64,000 nucleotides of DNA from Photorhabdus heterorhabditis (GTDB lineage: Bacteria > Pseudomonadota > Gammaproteobacteria > Enterobacterales > Enterobacteriaceae), in NCBI RefSeq assembly GCF_018448905.1, contig NZ_RCWA01000009.1, positions 62,001 to 126,000 on the forward strand, written 5' to 3'. Numbering within the stretch: the first letter of the stretch is position 1; the number at the start of each line of letters is the position of its first letter. Position numbers and translations under genes: made by a program. Below the pieces are notes generated by a model. It was not told where the DNA came from, ran no database searches, and was given only the letters and a program-made list of their open reading frames with translations. Below are positions 8,160 to 16,675 of this stretch, piece by piece.

Positions 8160-10079
8160 ATGACTAAGCAGTTTACTTCGCACTTAAATATTGATGCGTT
8201 GTTTTTAGGCCCTAAATCAGAAAATGCAGTCTTTTTTAGAGAAATGATGGAATACGCTGTAAGTGAGCATATGCACTGGCGTTCTGATTTTCATCCAGAA
8301 GATCCAGCCTTAGTAACCTCAGTTGATCGTTATGCTCCTGATTACAGAGAAACCCTTTATCGAACCGAGGGTATTCTGAACCAACTATCTGCCAAATTGA
8401 AAAACACTTCTGTTCCCTGGTTTTCCCCCCGTTATATGGGGCATATGAATGCTGATACCTTGATGGTTTCCAGTCTCGCGTATGTTATGGCGATGATGTA
8501 CAACCCAAACAATTGTGCTCACGAGTCATCCCCAACAACAACCGAGCTGGAAATTGAAGCAGGATTGGATCTGTGCCGGGTGTTTGGTTATGACACTCGC
8601 CGGGCTTGGGGGCATATTACATCAGGTGGAACTGTCGCCAATTATGAAGGGTTATGGGTTGCTCGTAATTTAAAAACCATGCCGATTGCCATTGCACAAC
8701 ATCCGCAATCCCGTGATTTAGTTGAGAATAAATCGCAACAACAACTGTTAAATATGTCGTCATCAGATATTTTGGATCTGACTGATGAATTAAAAAGGCG
8801 TGGCATTTTCGAAGAAGTTCGTGAGCTTTCTTGCCGAGGTGTCGGGATAAAGCAGGGAATATTTGGCAAAGTCTTAGTTCCGCAGTCGAAACATTATTCA
8901 TGGATGAAAGCAATGGATGTTTTTGGGATTGGTCAAGAGCATATCGTGCCATTGCCGGTAGATGAATATTATCGTACTGATGTTGAAAAAATGCGTGAAA
9001 TTACGTTCAACCTGATAGAGCAGGGCGAACCGATTTTGGCAATGGTGACAGTCGTTGGAACGACGGAAGTCGGAGCTATCGATAGAGTTGATGAAGTGAT
9101 TGCATTGCGTCAAGAATGTGAGGAACGTTATGGCGTTTCGTTTTATGTGCATATTGATGCTGCTTATGCCGGTTATGCCAGTGCAATGTTCCTTAATGAA
9201 CAGGGTGAGTTTATGGAATATGATGAACTTATCCGCCGTTATCGCGAATTGGAAATTATTCCTGACGGTGTAATTTGGCCTAAACCTGAAATTTATCAAA
9301 GTTTCAAGGCAATGTGCCAGGCTGATTCGATTACTGTAGACCCCCATAAAGTTGGATTTATTCAGTATGCGGCTGGTGCTGTATGCATGAAAGATAAACG
9401 TATTGTTGACTTGATTTCCTACCGTGCTGCTTATGTTTTTGAAGATATTAATGATCAACTGGATCAACCGGCTAATCGGCATGTGGTACTTGGTTCTTCT
9501 ATTATGGAGGGTTCTAAAGCCGGGGCTATTGCCGCTGCAATTTGGGCTTCACACCGATTAGTTCCACTTAATATCAGTGGATACGGAAAAGTGATTGCTG
9601 CCGGCATTGTGACAGCAAATTGGATGATTAAAAAACTTCTAACTACAGAACCCCTTATTGTTGGCAAACGTTATTTTGAAATTCATGTTATGCCACATCC
9701 TGATTTCCATATGGTCAATTTTACGTTTAAAGAGCGGGATAATGGCGATTTGGGGCATCACAACTGTCTTAACAAGAGGATGTATGAGCTTTGTTCATAT
9801 GCCACAGGTCGTACTTATACTAATGATTTTCTGACTTCTTCCACGTCGCTTGGCTATAGCGAATATGGCGATACTCCCTGGCATTATGTTGAAAGTTGCG
9901 GTTTTAGCCGGGAAGAGTGGGATAAAGTTCACAGCGTGTATGTATTGCGTGCAGCAGTGATGACCCATTGCCTACGTAGTACTGATGATTTTGATGAATA
10001 TTGGGAAAGGCTCCAGGAGATTTTTATTAATAAACTTACTCAGATTGTTGATGAAGAAGAAAAAAAGAAAATTGTCTGA
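8160..10079 (+). CDS. tyrDC: Tyrosine decarboxylase (PLP-dependent, group II)
   Basis: About 639 aa from the ATG at 8160 (an upstream GTG at 8133 is less likely because AAGGG precedes 8160 with good spacing). The protein aligns by eye along its length with Enterococcus tyrosine decarboxylase: SVPWFSPRYMGHMNADTLM, NPNNCAHESSPTTTELE, GHITSGGTVANYEGLW, LVPQSKHYSWMKA, YVHIDAAYAGYASAMFL, the PLP-lysine motif DPHKVGF (Lys near residue 397) and ILEGSKAGA-type SIMEGSKAGAIAAA. It converts tyrosine to tyramine and CO2 in the cytosol. The next gene, 45 bp downstream, is a tyrosine permease, so the pair forms a tyramine-producing module. Related aromatic L-amino acids could also be substrates. Confidence 0.9.
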   Translation: MTKQFTSHLNIDALFLGPKSENAVFFREMMEYAVSEHMHWRSDFHPEDPALVTSVDRYAPDYRETLYRTEGILNQLSAKLKNTSVPWFSPRYMGHMNADTLMVSSLAYVMAMMYNPNNCAHESSPTTTELEIEAGLDLCRVFGYDTRRAWGHITSGGTVANYEGLWVARNLKTMPIAIAQHPQSRDLVENKSQQQLLNMSSSDILDLTDELKRRGIFEEVRELSCRGVGIKQGIFGKVLVPQSKHYSWMKAMDVFGIGQEHIVPLPVDEYYRTDVEKMREITFNLIEQGEPILAMVTVVGTTEVGAIDRVDEVIALRQECEERYGVSFYVHIDAAYAGYASAMFLNEQGEFMEYDELIRRYRELEIIPDGVIWPKPEIYQSFKAMCQADSITVDPHKVGFIQYAAGAVCMKDKRIVDLISYRAAYVFEDINDQLDQPANRHVVLGSSIMEGSKAGAIAAAIWASHRLVPLNISGYGKVIAAGIVTANWMIKKLLTTEPLIVGKRYFEIHVMPHPDFHMVNFTFKERDNGDLGHHNCLNKRMYELCSYATGRTYTNDFLTSSTSLGYSEYGDTPWHYVESCGFSREEWDKVHSVYVLRAAVMTHCLRSTDDFDEYWERLQEIFINKLTQIVDEEEKKKIV

Positions 10080-10124
10080 TTTTCTATTATTAAACACTTG
10101 CTGTTTATTTGAAGGGAAAAAAAC

Positions 10125-11333
10125 GTGAAGAATCGTACTGTTGGCAGCACTTTTATTGTAGCAGGGACGACCATTGGCGCGGGAATGCTGGCCATGCCAT
10201 TAGCAACCGCTGGTGTGGGATTTGGTGTCAGTTTGATCATGCTGGTGGGGTTGTGGATTGTGATGAGTTACACCGCATTATTGCTGGTTGAAGCTTATCA
10301 ATTTGAGTCGCCGGATACGGGGCTAGGAACACTTGCTCAGCGTTATCTTGGCTATGGCGGTAAAATATTGGCGGGTTGCAGTATGATGTTTTTGATGTAT
10401 GCACTGACTGCGGCATATATCAGTGGGGCAGGGGAATTACTGACGACCAGCCTTAATAAATGGTTTAATTCATCTTTTCCAGCTTCCGTCGGTGTTGCCC
10501 TATTTACGGTAATTGCCGGAGGCATTGTTTGCATTGGCACCAGTTCAGTAGATATGGTTAATCGGGTTGTCTTTAGTGCAAAAATTATTTTCCTGATATT
10601 AATGTTGGGGATGATGATGCCGCATGTTCAGAATATTAACCTACTGACCATGCCATTAGAGCAAGGATTAATATTATCTTCCATTCCTGTGATATTCACA
10701 TCGTTTGGTTTTCACGGCAGTGTTCCCAGTATTGTGAAATATATGAATGGAGATATACGTCGGTTGCGTTGGGTATTTATTATCGGCAGCGCAATTCCGT
10801 TGCTTGCTTATATTTTCTGGCAATTGGCGACTCTCGGTAGTATTAATTCCACGACATTCGTTGATATCTTAGCTGAAAATGCAGGGTTGAATGGTTTATT
10901 ACACAGCATTCGTGAAGTTGTTGCTTCACCGAAAACTGAACTGGCTGTACAAATGTTTGCCAACCTGGCGCTCGCAACTTCATTCCTCGGTGTCGCACTT
11001 GGATTGTTTGATTTTTTGGGTGATCTATTTAAACGCAAAGATAATGTAAGCGGGCGTATGCAGACGGGTTTGTTAACTTTCGCTCCACCTTTGATTTTCG
11101 CGCTGTTTTACCCAAAAGGCTTTGTGATGGCGTTAGGGTATGCCGCAGTCGCGTTGTCAATTTTGGCATTATTATTGCCTAGTCTCTTGGCATATAAATC
11201 CCGTCAGCAAAATGAACGCCGCTATCGAGTATTTGGCGGTAAACCGGCACTATTGCTGGTATTTGCCTGCGGTATTGCAGTAATCGCAATCCAGATCGGA
11301 ATAGTGAGCGGAATGTTGCCCGAAGTAGGGTGA
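10125..11333 (+). CDS. tyrP: Tyrosine/aromatic amino acid permease, TyrP-like (HAAAP family)
   Basis: 402 aa starting at GTG 10125, with GAAGGG nine bases upstream. The N-terminus [21 protein letters not shown] is the signature of hydroxy/aromatic amino acid permeases (TyrP, Mtr, TnaB). About 11 hydrophobic membrane spans follow, with the conserved [15 protein letters not shown] segment. It imports tyrosine by proton symport across the inner membrane. Placement directly behind tyrosine decarboxylase suggests that it feeds the enzyme or exchanges tyrosine for tyramine. Length matches E. coli TyrP (403 aa). Confidence 0.9.
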   Translation: MKNRTVGSTFIVAGTTIGAGMLAMPLATAGVGFGVSLIMLVGLWIVMSYTALLLVEAYQFESPDTGLGTLAQRYLGYGGKILAGCSMMFLMYALTAAYISGAGELLTTSLNKWFNSSFPASVGVALFTVIAGGIVCIGTSSVDMVNRVVFSAKIIFLILMLGMMMPHVQNINLLTMPLEQGLILSSIPVIFTSFGFHGSVPSIVKYMNGDIRRLRWVFIIGSAIPLLAYIFWQLATLGSINSTTFVDILAENAGLNGLLHSIREVVASPKTELAVQMFANLALATSFLGVALGLFDFLGDLFKRKDNVSGRMQTGLLTFAPPLIFALFYPKGFVMALGYAAVALSILALLLPSLLAYKSRQQNERRYRVFGGKPALLLVFACGIAVIAIQIGIVSGMLPEVG

Positions 11334-11432
11334 GCACCTGGTCCTGAAGATAAGTTCATTTTTGACCTAAAGCGCATTTTCTGACAGGCTACGATACAAA
11401 CCATCTGCATAACAGACCTACTAGCGGAGGCA

Positions 11433-11670
11433 ATGATGACTCACACTCGTTACGAAACTGATGTGGTCGCTTGGGCAAATGAGCAGGCAGCATTATTACG
11501 TGCCGGTAAATTGTCTGAGATTGATATAATCAGAGGAGATCGAAGACGTGGGCAAGAGTGAACAACGTGAGTTGGCTAGCCGCATGGCAGTATTAATTGC
11601 TCATTTATTAAAATGGAAATATCAGCCAAGCCATAGAGGAACACGTTGGGAAAGAATAGTTGAAAGATAA
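11433..11670 (+). pseudogene. DUF29 family gene, frameshifted
   Basis: The ATG at 11433 follows GCGGAGG and opens MMTHTRYETDVVAWANEQAA..LRAGKLSEIDI, a typical DUF29 N-terminus. This frame stops at 11560. The next frame continues the family sequence (EEIEDVGKSEQRELASRM.., then LLKWKYQPSHRGTRWERIVER) to a stop at 11668-11670. One small indel near 11530 explains the break, and the C-terminal half of the usual ~150-aa protein is missing. Function of the family is unknown. Confidence 0.8.
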
Positions 11671-11744
11671 GCACTTTAAAAACAAAATGGAGAAAAATTA
11701 AAAGTTATAATAACTGTCTCTGTTTGACCCGGTAGAAACTAATA

Positions 11745-11890
11745 TTTTGAAAGATAACAGGTATATATCCAATAGATTTCAAGATGCATCGCGACGGCAA
11801 GGGAGCGAATCCCCGGGAGCATAGATAACTATGTGACCGGGGTGAGAGAGTGCAGCCAACAAAGAGGCAACTTGAAAGATAACAGGTATA
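11745..11890. repeat. ERIC element preceded by a partial tandem tail
   Basis: A 22-bp ERIC tail (TTGAAAGATAACAGGTATA) is joined to a complete ERIC copy (TATCCAATAGATTTC... to ...GATAACAGGTATA). The right end touches the AGGAG ribosome binding site of the osmC-like gene that starts at 11905. The 5' untranslated leader of that gene is therefore ERIC palindrome. Confidence 0.9.
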
Positions 11891-11904
11891 TAAGGAGTGA
11901 GATT

Positions 11905-12345
11905 ATGCCGAAAGAATTATATACTGCCAAAGTAAAATCTGTAGCTGGATTGAAAGTTGAGTGTACATCAAGAGATTTCTCCTTTTATTTAGATGAGCCG
12001 CGTAATTTAGGGGGTACTGATCAGGGGATGAATCCCGTTGAAGCTTTACTCTGTTCTTTGGGGGCCTGTAAATGCATCGTAGCAAAAGCTTTTGCTAAAC
12101 TGCATAAAATTAATTTAATTGATATTCATGTTGATCTGGAAGGTGAACTTGATACGGATGGTTTCACTGGTAGAAATAAACAAGCGAAATTAGGTTTCTC
12201 TAAAATAGTGACAAAATTTTATATTAAAGCTGATAATAGTGAAGAAGAAATTCATGCCTTTGTCGATTTTATTAATAAAACCTGCCCAGTTCACGACACT
12301 ATCGAGAATGCACCAAGTTTTGCCACTGAAATATATTGTGAATAA
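11905..12345 (+). CDS. OsmC/Ohr family protein
   Basis: About 146 aa from the ATG at 11905, with AGGAG seven bases upstream. Extension to 11833 would read through the ERIC repeat and is rejected. Family features are DQGMNPVEALLCSLGACKCIVAKAF, containing the first redox cysteine, and TCPVHDTIENA with the second. This is the two-cysteine pattern of OsmC-like peroxide/organic hydroperoxide reductases (YhfA/OsmC branch). It likely detoxifies organic peroxides in the cytoplasm. It is monocistronic with a strong terminator hairpin downstream. Confidence 0.85.
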   Translation: MPKELYTAKVKSVAGLKVECTSRDFSFYLDEPRNLGGTDQGMNPVEALLCSLGACKCIVAKAFAKLHKINLIDIHVDLEGELDTDGFTGRNKQAKLGFSKIVTKFYIKADNSEEEIHAFVDFINKTCPVHDTIENAPSFATEIYCE

Positions 12346-12401
12346 ATAGATGTTACACTGAGATAATTTTACAAAGAAAATGTTGTTTGAGTTAATTTAA
12401 A

Positions 12402-12429
12402 AAATCCTCTACGATGTAGTAGAGGATTT
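12402..12429. terminator. Bidirectional terminator hairpin
   Basis: AAATCCTCTAC (12402-12412) pairs perfectly with GTAGAGGATTT (12419-12429) around a 6-nt loop. It lies between the convergent osmC-like gene and the first small secreted-protein gene and can terminate both. Confidence 0.75.
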
Positions 12430-12465
12430 GATCGCAGATGCTTATATCTAACTGAATATAATTTT

Positions 12466-12792
12466 TTAATTTAAAACTATCATAACAGTAGTTATAGTAC
12501 AGTTTGTGTTTTCTATTCCCACTCTAATTTCTAATCTCTGTATATAAGCTGAATACAATAGTTTATTAATGTTTTTATCGCTTGATTTTGACCACTGATA
12601 ACCTGGTTTTCCACAGTTACTGGCTAAGTTTCCTTTAAATGTATAAAGATAAAGTTCAGAGTTATTTGTTTCAGTTTTCCAGTCAGCCTTAATCTCGTGA
12701 ACACTGACAACCCCGCTATTAACATTTGCTGAGAATGCAGGTGTACTAATCATGCCAATAAGAATAAACAACATAGATATAAATTTTTTCAC
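12466..12792 (-). CDS. Small secreted protein, paralogue A
   Basis: 108 aa with a clear Sec signal peptide (MKKFISMLFILIGMISTPAFSA, cleavage after FSA), giving a mature protein of about 86 aa. Two cysteines (ASNCGKPGYQW and NTNCTITTV) could form a disulphide in the periplasm. It is closely related to the neighbour at 13113-13430 in signal peptide, N.GVV.V.EI..DW core, ASNCGKP motif and C-terminal C.ITTV. The two probably arose by tandem duplication, each with its own promoter and terminator. I cannot name the family or function. An ACTCCTGG run (CCAGGAGT on the coding strand) gives a good ribosome binding site. Confidence 0.75.
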   Translation of the reverse strand: MKKFISMLFILIGMISTPAFSANVNSGVVSVHEIKADWKTETNNSELYLYTFKGNLASNCGKPGYQWSKSSDKNINKLLYSAYIQRLEIRVGIENTNCTITTVMIVLN

Positions 12793-13017
12793 AATCTACT
12801 CCTGGTTAATAATAAAAGTACTTTGGTAGGTTTGGAGTGTAGATGATGAAGGTAATATTTTCATTAATTTTTTGTTAATATAAAAAGTGATTTGCCTGAT
12901 AAATAATACCTGAATTTTTATTTATTAAAGCCAATGTGTGTTTTTCATGAAAATTATCTTTGTATAGAAAATAAGAGAGCAATAATGATATAATTATTAT
13001 GATTTGTGTCAATTAAA

Positions 13018-13044
13018 AACCCTCTATTATTACAATAGAGGGTT
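13018..13044. terminator. Terminator hairpin downstream of paralogue B
   Basis: AACCCTCTATT (13018-13028) pairs with AATAGAGGGTT (13034-13044) around a 5-nt loop; A-rich sequence to the left becomes a U-tract on the minus strand. It terminates the gene at 13113-13430. The stretch 12793-13112 holds otherwise only AT-rich promoter sequence for paralogue A. Confidence 0.7.
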
Positions 13045-13112
13045 TTATTATAGGGTTAGGGAGTCAATGCTTATCTATCTTTTAATCCCATTAATAATAA
13101 TGTGAAAATTAA

Positions 13113-13430
13113 TTACCGTTGTTTAATAACATAAACCGTCGTTATATTACAACTTATGTTGTCTATACCAACTTTAATACTTAAATCTTGTGCGTAAGCT
13201 TGGCTTAATATCTTATTGATGTTTTCAGAACTTGAACCTGACCAAATATAACTCGGTTTTCCACAGTTACTGGCTAAAACTCCGCTAAATGTATAAAAAT
13301 AGTGTGCAGGATTGTCCCAATCAGTTCTAATTTCTGCAACTTTAACAACACCACTATTTGGTTCAGCTGAGAATGCGGAGGTGCTGATCATACCAATTAA
13401 AATAAATAGCATAGATATCATTTTTTTCAT
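13113..13430 (-). CDS. Small secreted protein, paralogue B
   Basis: 105 aa with the signal peptide MKKMISMLFILIGMISTSAFSA and a mature part of about 83 aa. It shares with paralogue A the GVV.V.EI.TDW core, FSGVLASNCGKP and the final C.ITTVYV. The signal peptides are nearly identical, including at DNA level, and both genes are preceded by a CAGGAGT-type ribosome binding site. This points to recent duplication with faster change in the mature part. The likely location is the periplasm or outside the cell; function unknown. Confidence 0.75.
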   Translation of the reverse strand: MKKMISMLFILIGMISTSAFSAEPNSGVVKVAEIRTDWDNPAHYFYTFSGVLASNCGKPSYIWSGSSSENINKILSQAYAQDLSIKVGIDNISCNITTVYVIKQR

Positions 13431-14021
13431 AATTTACTCCTGGTTAATAATATAAAGAAAATCTGACGTGTTTGAAGTGTAGATTATTAAAATAATCTTT
13501 GCATCAACTTCATATTAATATAATAGGTGTCTATTCTGATAAATAATGCTAGGGATTTTTTTCATTAAAACTAAGTGATTAATAAAAGCAATGTGGTGAT
13601 TTTTATCTATAAAAAACAATATCAATATTGTTTAGAAAAATTCTACTGAAAAGTAAATATTTTCATCGTTAAATTAAATATTCTATTGCAGAGCCATTCT
13701 CCTCCTCGACTAATTTATCAGTTATTTATTTAGTAAACTGATTACCACCATCTGGTACTATAATCATCAAATACTAAGGCAAACTATTCATATCCAGATA
13801 ATTTTGATGATGATGAAATGATTAATCTCCTATTCGGAGGGAATAACGACAACGAACTATTTACTTGATAAAAATATTTTAATATGGCTTTCTCCACTGA
13901 GCTATAAGAAATTTTTTCAACAGGTTACTTCTATTAGTAAATTTATTAAAACAGAGGTATATGTTTCGGGTGTATTACATTACACTATTAAAATTGTTAT
14001 TCTGATAAAGGTTTCATCGAT
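13431..14021. other. AT-rich intergenic region
   Basis: About 590 bp between divergently oriented genes. One frame near 13785-13868 reads an acidic 28-residue stretch (YSYPDNFDDDEMINLLFGGN and so on) but has no start codon or ribosome binding site, so it is not called. Promoters for the flanking genes are presumed here. Confidence 0.35.
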
Positions 14022-15788
14022 ATGAATAGATCATTGTCCGATTCAAAATCAAAATTAACGTCTTATTTAGGCATAGGAAATACAGAAGTGTCTGATAACC
14101 TTTTAGAACTACTTAAAAGCACTTGTGGTAGTTATCAGTCGTCAGTAAAAAAGTTTATAGAACTGCTTAAATATATTCGAAATAATAATATTCATACGAA
14201 ATCATTTAATGAATTAGTTGCCCTTCATGAACTTGTAGCCCCGCATGATTGTGCTGTAGTTTCTATGCTGTCAATTCATTTTAATTTAGCCATCGGCACT
14301 ATTGCGAACTTAGGATTGCAAACTCCCTATGTTGAAGATCTTTACCAAAAACTTTGTTCAGGTCGTGCCATTGGCGTATATCTTGCAACTGAGCTGGCTC
14401 ACGGTAATGATCTCATTTCTATCGAAACACAAGCTAATTATCTCCCGGAAAAAGGTGTATTCATGTTGAATTCACCAAGCCAAAATGCATATAAATTTAT
14501 GCCTAATACTACACCTTGTGAACTACCCAAAATAGCTGTAATTTTAGCTCAGCTAAATGTATCAGGAAAGAAATATGGTATTTTACCATTTATTCTCCCC
14601 TTGTCGGTAAATGGCAAATTAACGCCGGGCGTTAAAATTACTCCACTTGGCGATAAACCAGGATTTTATTTAGATAACGCAATCACTTCATTTGATAATG
14701 TCGAAATTCCTTTTGAAGGACTCCTCGCTGGCAATATGATAACCCTAACCAGAGATGGAAAAATATCATTGCAGGCTAAAAAATTAAGAGAAAGATTCTC
14801 GTTAATTACAAATAGAGTACATTCAGGGAAGTTATGCATGGCAATGAGCTCAATTACGGCGGCCAAATCAGCGCTGCATATAACCAACGCATATGGAAAT
14901 AAACGACAAACATTTGGCTACTCAGGTGCTATGCCAATAATTAATTATTCTCATTTCAAAGAGGGTATTGCCTGGGATACTTTGAGTACGATCACTTACG
15001 CGTTATACTTAAGAGAGTTAACAAAAAAAGTCTCAGTTATATTGTCAGAGTCAGTTAAAAACTTTAAATTTCCAGATGAACTACTTATTGAAATCTCGAT
15101 TGCTAAGTCACTGTGTACATGGCGCACACAAGAAATATTAATTAATTGTCGTGAACGTTGTGGTGCACATGGATTATTTACTGTCAACAAGATATCCAGT
15201 TATTTAATATCTAATTTTGGCGCGATTACTTCGGAAGGTGATAACTTGGTATTATCACTAAAGGCTGGAGGGACGATTATTCTCAATAAGATGAAAAAAA
15301 TACATGAAAAAACATCTTTCCAGCATGATTTATTTCCTATTTTGCATGATTATATGAATTTTTTATATGAAAAACTGAATAGCCTAATAGTGAGTAACAA
15401 TAAAAAAATAAATCTCGACATGCTTAATAAGCATAGTGGAGATTTTCTAGAACTAAGCCAAACATATGCCATTTTATCCGTGGTGACGACAACTATTGAT
15501 GCATACTACGATAATAATAATGATGATTTTTATATGATCATCGAAGGTTATCTTCTCGACTGTATTCATCGTACCATGAGCAATCTCCTGAGAAGTGAAG
15601 TGATCAATTTACAGGAAGCTAAAAAAATAGACGAGAGACGCATTGAATATATACGTCAGCATGCAGACAGAATAAATGATTATATTGCCAGTTTTGGCGT
15701 GGATAAGATTGGCATTGAGACACCGATATCGAGTAATGATTATATTTCCTGGTATGCAAATAATCACCATCAGTTAAAAAATAATTAA
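14022..15788 (+). CDS. Acyl-CoA oxidase/dehydrogenase-like flavoprotein
   Basis: 588 aa from ATG 14022. Sequence features of the acyl-CoA oxidase branch are visible: VAPHDCAVVSMLSIHFNLAIGTIANLG near the start, the mid-domain TPLGDKPGFYLDNAITSFDNVEIPFEGLL, the helical-domain NKRQTFG with a PI.NY follow-on, and RERCGAHGLFTVNKISSYL with TSEGDNLVLSLKAG. These residues build the FAD site of ACOX enzymes. The length suits ACOX (about 600 aa) better than acyl-CoA dehydrogenase (about 380 aa). It would desaturate an acyl thioester with O2 or an electron carrier. No fatty-acid or biosynthetic partner is adjacent, so the substrate is unknown; it may serve a tailoring role. It is the AT-rich gene just before the RiPP operon. 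Confidence 0.7.
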   Translation: MNRSLSDSKSKLTSYLGIGNTEVSDNLLELLKSTCGSYQSSVKKFIELLKYIRNNNIHTKSFNELVALHELVAPHDCAVVSMLSIHFNLAIGTIANLGLQTPYVEDLYQKLCSGRAIGVYLATELAHGNDLISIETQANYLPEKGVFMLNSPSQNAYKFMPNTTPCELPKIAVILAQLNVSGKKYGILPFILPLSVNGKLTPGVKITPLGDKPGFYLDNAITSFDNVEIPFEGLLAGNMITLTRDGKISLQAKKLRERFSLITNRVHSGKLCMAMSSITAAKSALHITNAYGNKRQTFGYSGAMPIINYSHFKEGIAWDTLSTITYALYLRELTKKVSVILSESVKNFKFPDELLIEISIAKSLCTWRTQEILINCRERCGAHGLFTVNKISSYLISNFGAITSEGDNLVLSLKAGGTIILNKMKKIHEKTSFQHDLFPILHDYMNFLYEKLNSLIVSNNKKINLDMLNKHSGDFLELSQTYAILSVVTTTIDAYYDNNNDDFYMIIEGYLLDCIHRTMSNLLRSEVINLQEAKKIDERRIEYIRQHADRINDYIASFGVDKIGIETPISSNDYISWYANNHHQLKNN

Positions 15789-16378
15789 CCGTAGGTAGGA
15801 AAAAATAGGTAGAAATGCGGGACACTATCATAAAAAAATGGAACTTTGCAGACCGTTCAGAAGACCACCATTTTTGATTATATGAGTTTAATCGGATCTA
15901 TTTGGTTGTTATGTTTTGTTTAAAAACAATATCCAATTTAATAATTTAATTGCGAAGGATAAATATAGGCTATTTTGAAATAATAATAGCAAGAAAATAT
16001 TATTTAAATAAGTTAAAAATACTTATTGTGAAGTATAAGGCTTTATTATTAAACCAAGATGAAACGGTTCGTTGTTTAATAAATTCCTGTATGTGGTGCA
16101 GACCCATTATTTTCTCTGTTTTATAGAGTGGATTTGTTATTTTTATCAATATTATGAATGTAAGGTTATTTTTGCGAGTTTGATCTCAACAATTAAAAGT
16201 TTTATTAGCCATTCCGTCAAATTGAACAATAATTCTTATGTCGGAAAATTCGACACCTCATTTACATGGGGATTTACGTTAAAAAGTAGAAAAATAATTT
16301 AAATATTCATAAGTTTATTTAAATTAATATCGATGGATATCATCTGTTGATATCTAAAAAATCATTGGAGGAGTCATT
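15789..16378. other. AT-rich region upstream of the RiPP operon
   Basis: About 590 bp with no supported gene. A 76-codon frame at 16072-16302 has no ribosome binding site and a non-protein-like composition. The promoter of the XyeA-like precursor should lie in the last 200 bp. GGAGGAG directly before 16379 is the ribosome binding site. Confidence 0.4.
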
Positions 16379-16534
16379 ATGTCTAGCTTGAAAAAAGAAA
16401 TCGCAGAAACTAAAACTGAAATTAAAGGTACTAAAGTTAAAAATAATCAACCTCAACCTCTAACAGAAGATTTGCTCGACCAAATCTCTGGCGGTTGGGT
16501 GAATGCTTATGCAAGATGGACAAAACGCTTTTAA
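16379..16534 (+). CDS. xyeA: XyeA-like RiPP precursor peptide (triceptide type)
   Basis: A 51-aa peptide with the strong ribosome binding site GGAGGAG seven bases before its ATG. The leader is charged and ends in LTEDLLDQISGG, a double-glycine leader of the kind cut by C39 peptidase transporters. The 12-residue core is WVNAYARWTKRF. It contains three aromatic-X-X motifs (W-V-N, Y-A-R, W-T-K) that fit the substrate rule of three-residue cyclophane-forming radical SAM enzymes (aromatic residue joined to the side chain of the residue two positions on). The radical SAM maturase follows directly. XyeA-type precursors are known from Xenorhabdus, Yersinia and Erwinia. Product structure and antibacterial activity are inferred. 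Confidence 0.85.
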   Translation: MSSLKKEIAETKTEIKGTKVKNNQPQPLTEDLLDQISGGWVNAYARWTKRF

Positions 16535-16553
16535 ATTCAGTAGATTAAAGTCA

Positions 16554-16571
16554 GGGGGCTTAATTGCCCCC
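16554..16571 (+). terminator. GC hairpin between precursor and maturase (attenuator or processing stem)
   Basis: GGGGGC (16554-16559), loop TTAATT, GCCCCC (16566-16571), followed by ATTTGATTCTTT. It lies 20 bp after the precursor stop. A partial terminator or 3'-end stabiliser here would make precursor mRNA far more abundant than maturase mRNA, as is common in RiPP operons. Confidence 0.6.
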
Positions 16572-16675
16572 ATTTGATTCTTTCGATCTGAGCAACGTTT
16601 GTAGTTGGAACTTAACCTGCCATTTTCGTATTACTGGCATAGAGTCTAACAAAGTAAAAAATGGAGCTTCGAGTG

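Noticed and set aside
13785-13868. Acidic peptide frame that could be another small precursor
   Set aside because: No start codon or Shine-Dalgarno in frame and no maturation gene beside it; the frame opens only after a stop.
16072-16302. 76-codon ORF upstream of the RiPP precursor
   Set aside because: No ribosome binding site, non-protein-like composition rich in Phe/Tyr/Cys from AT-rich DNA, and no recognisable motif.
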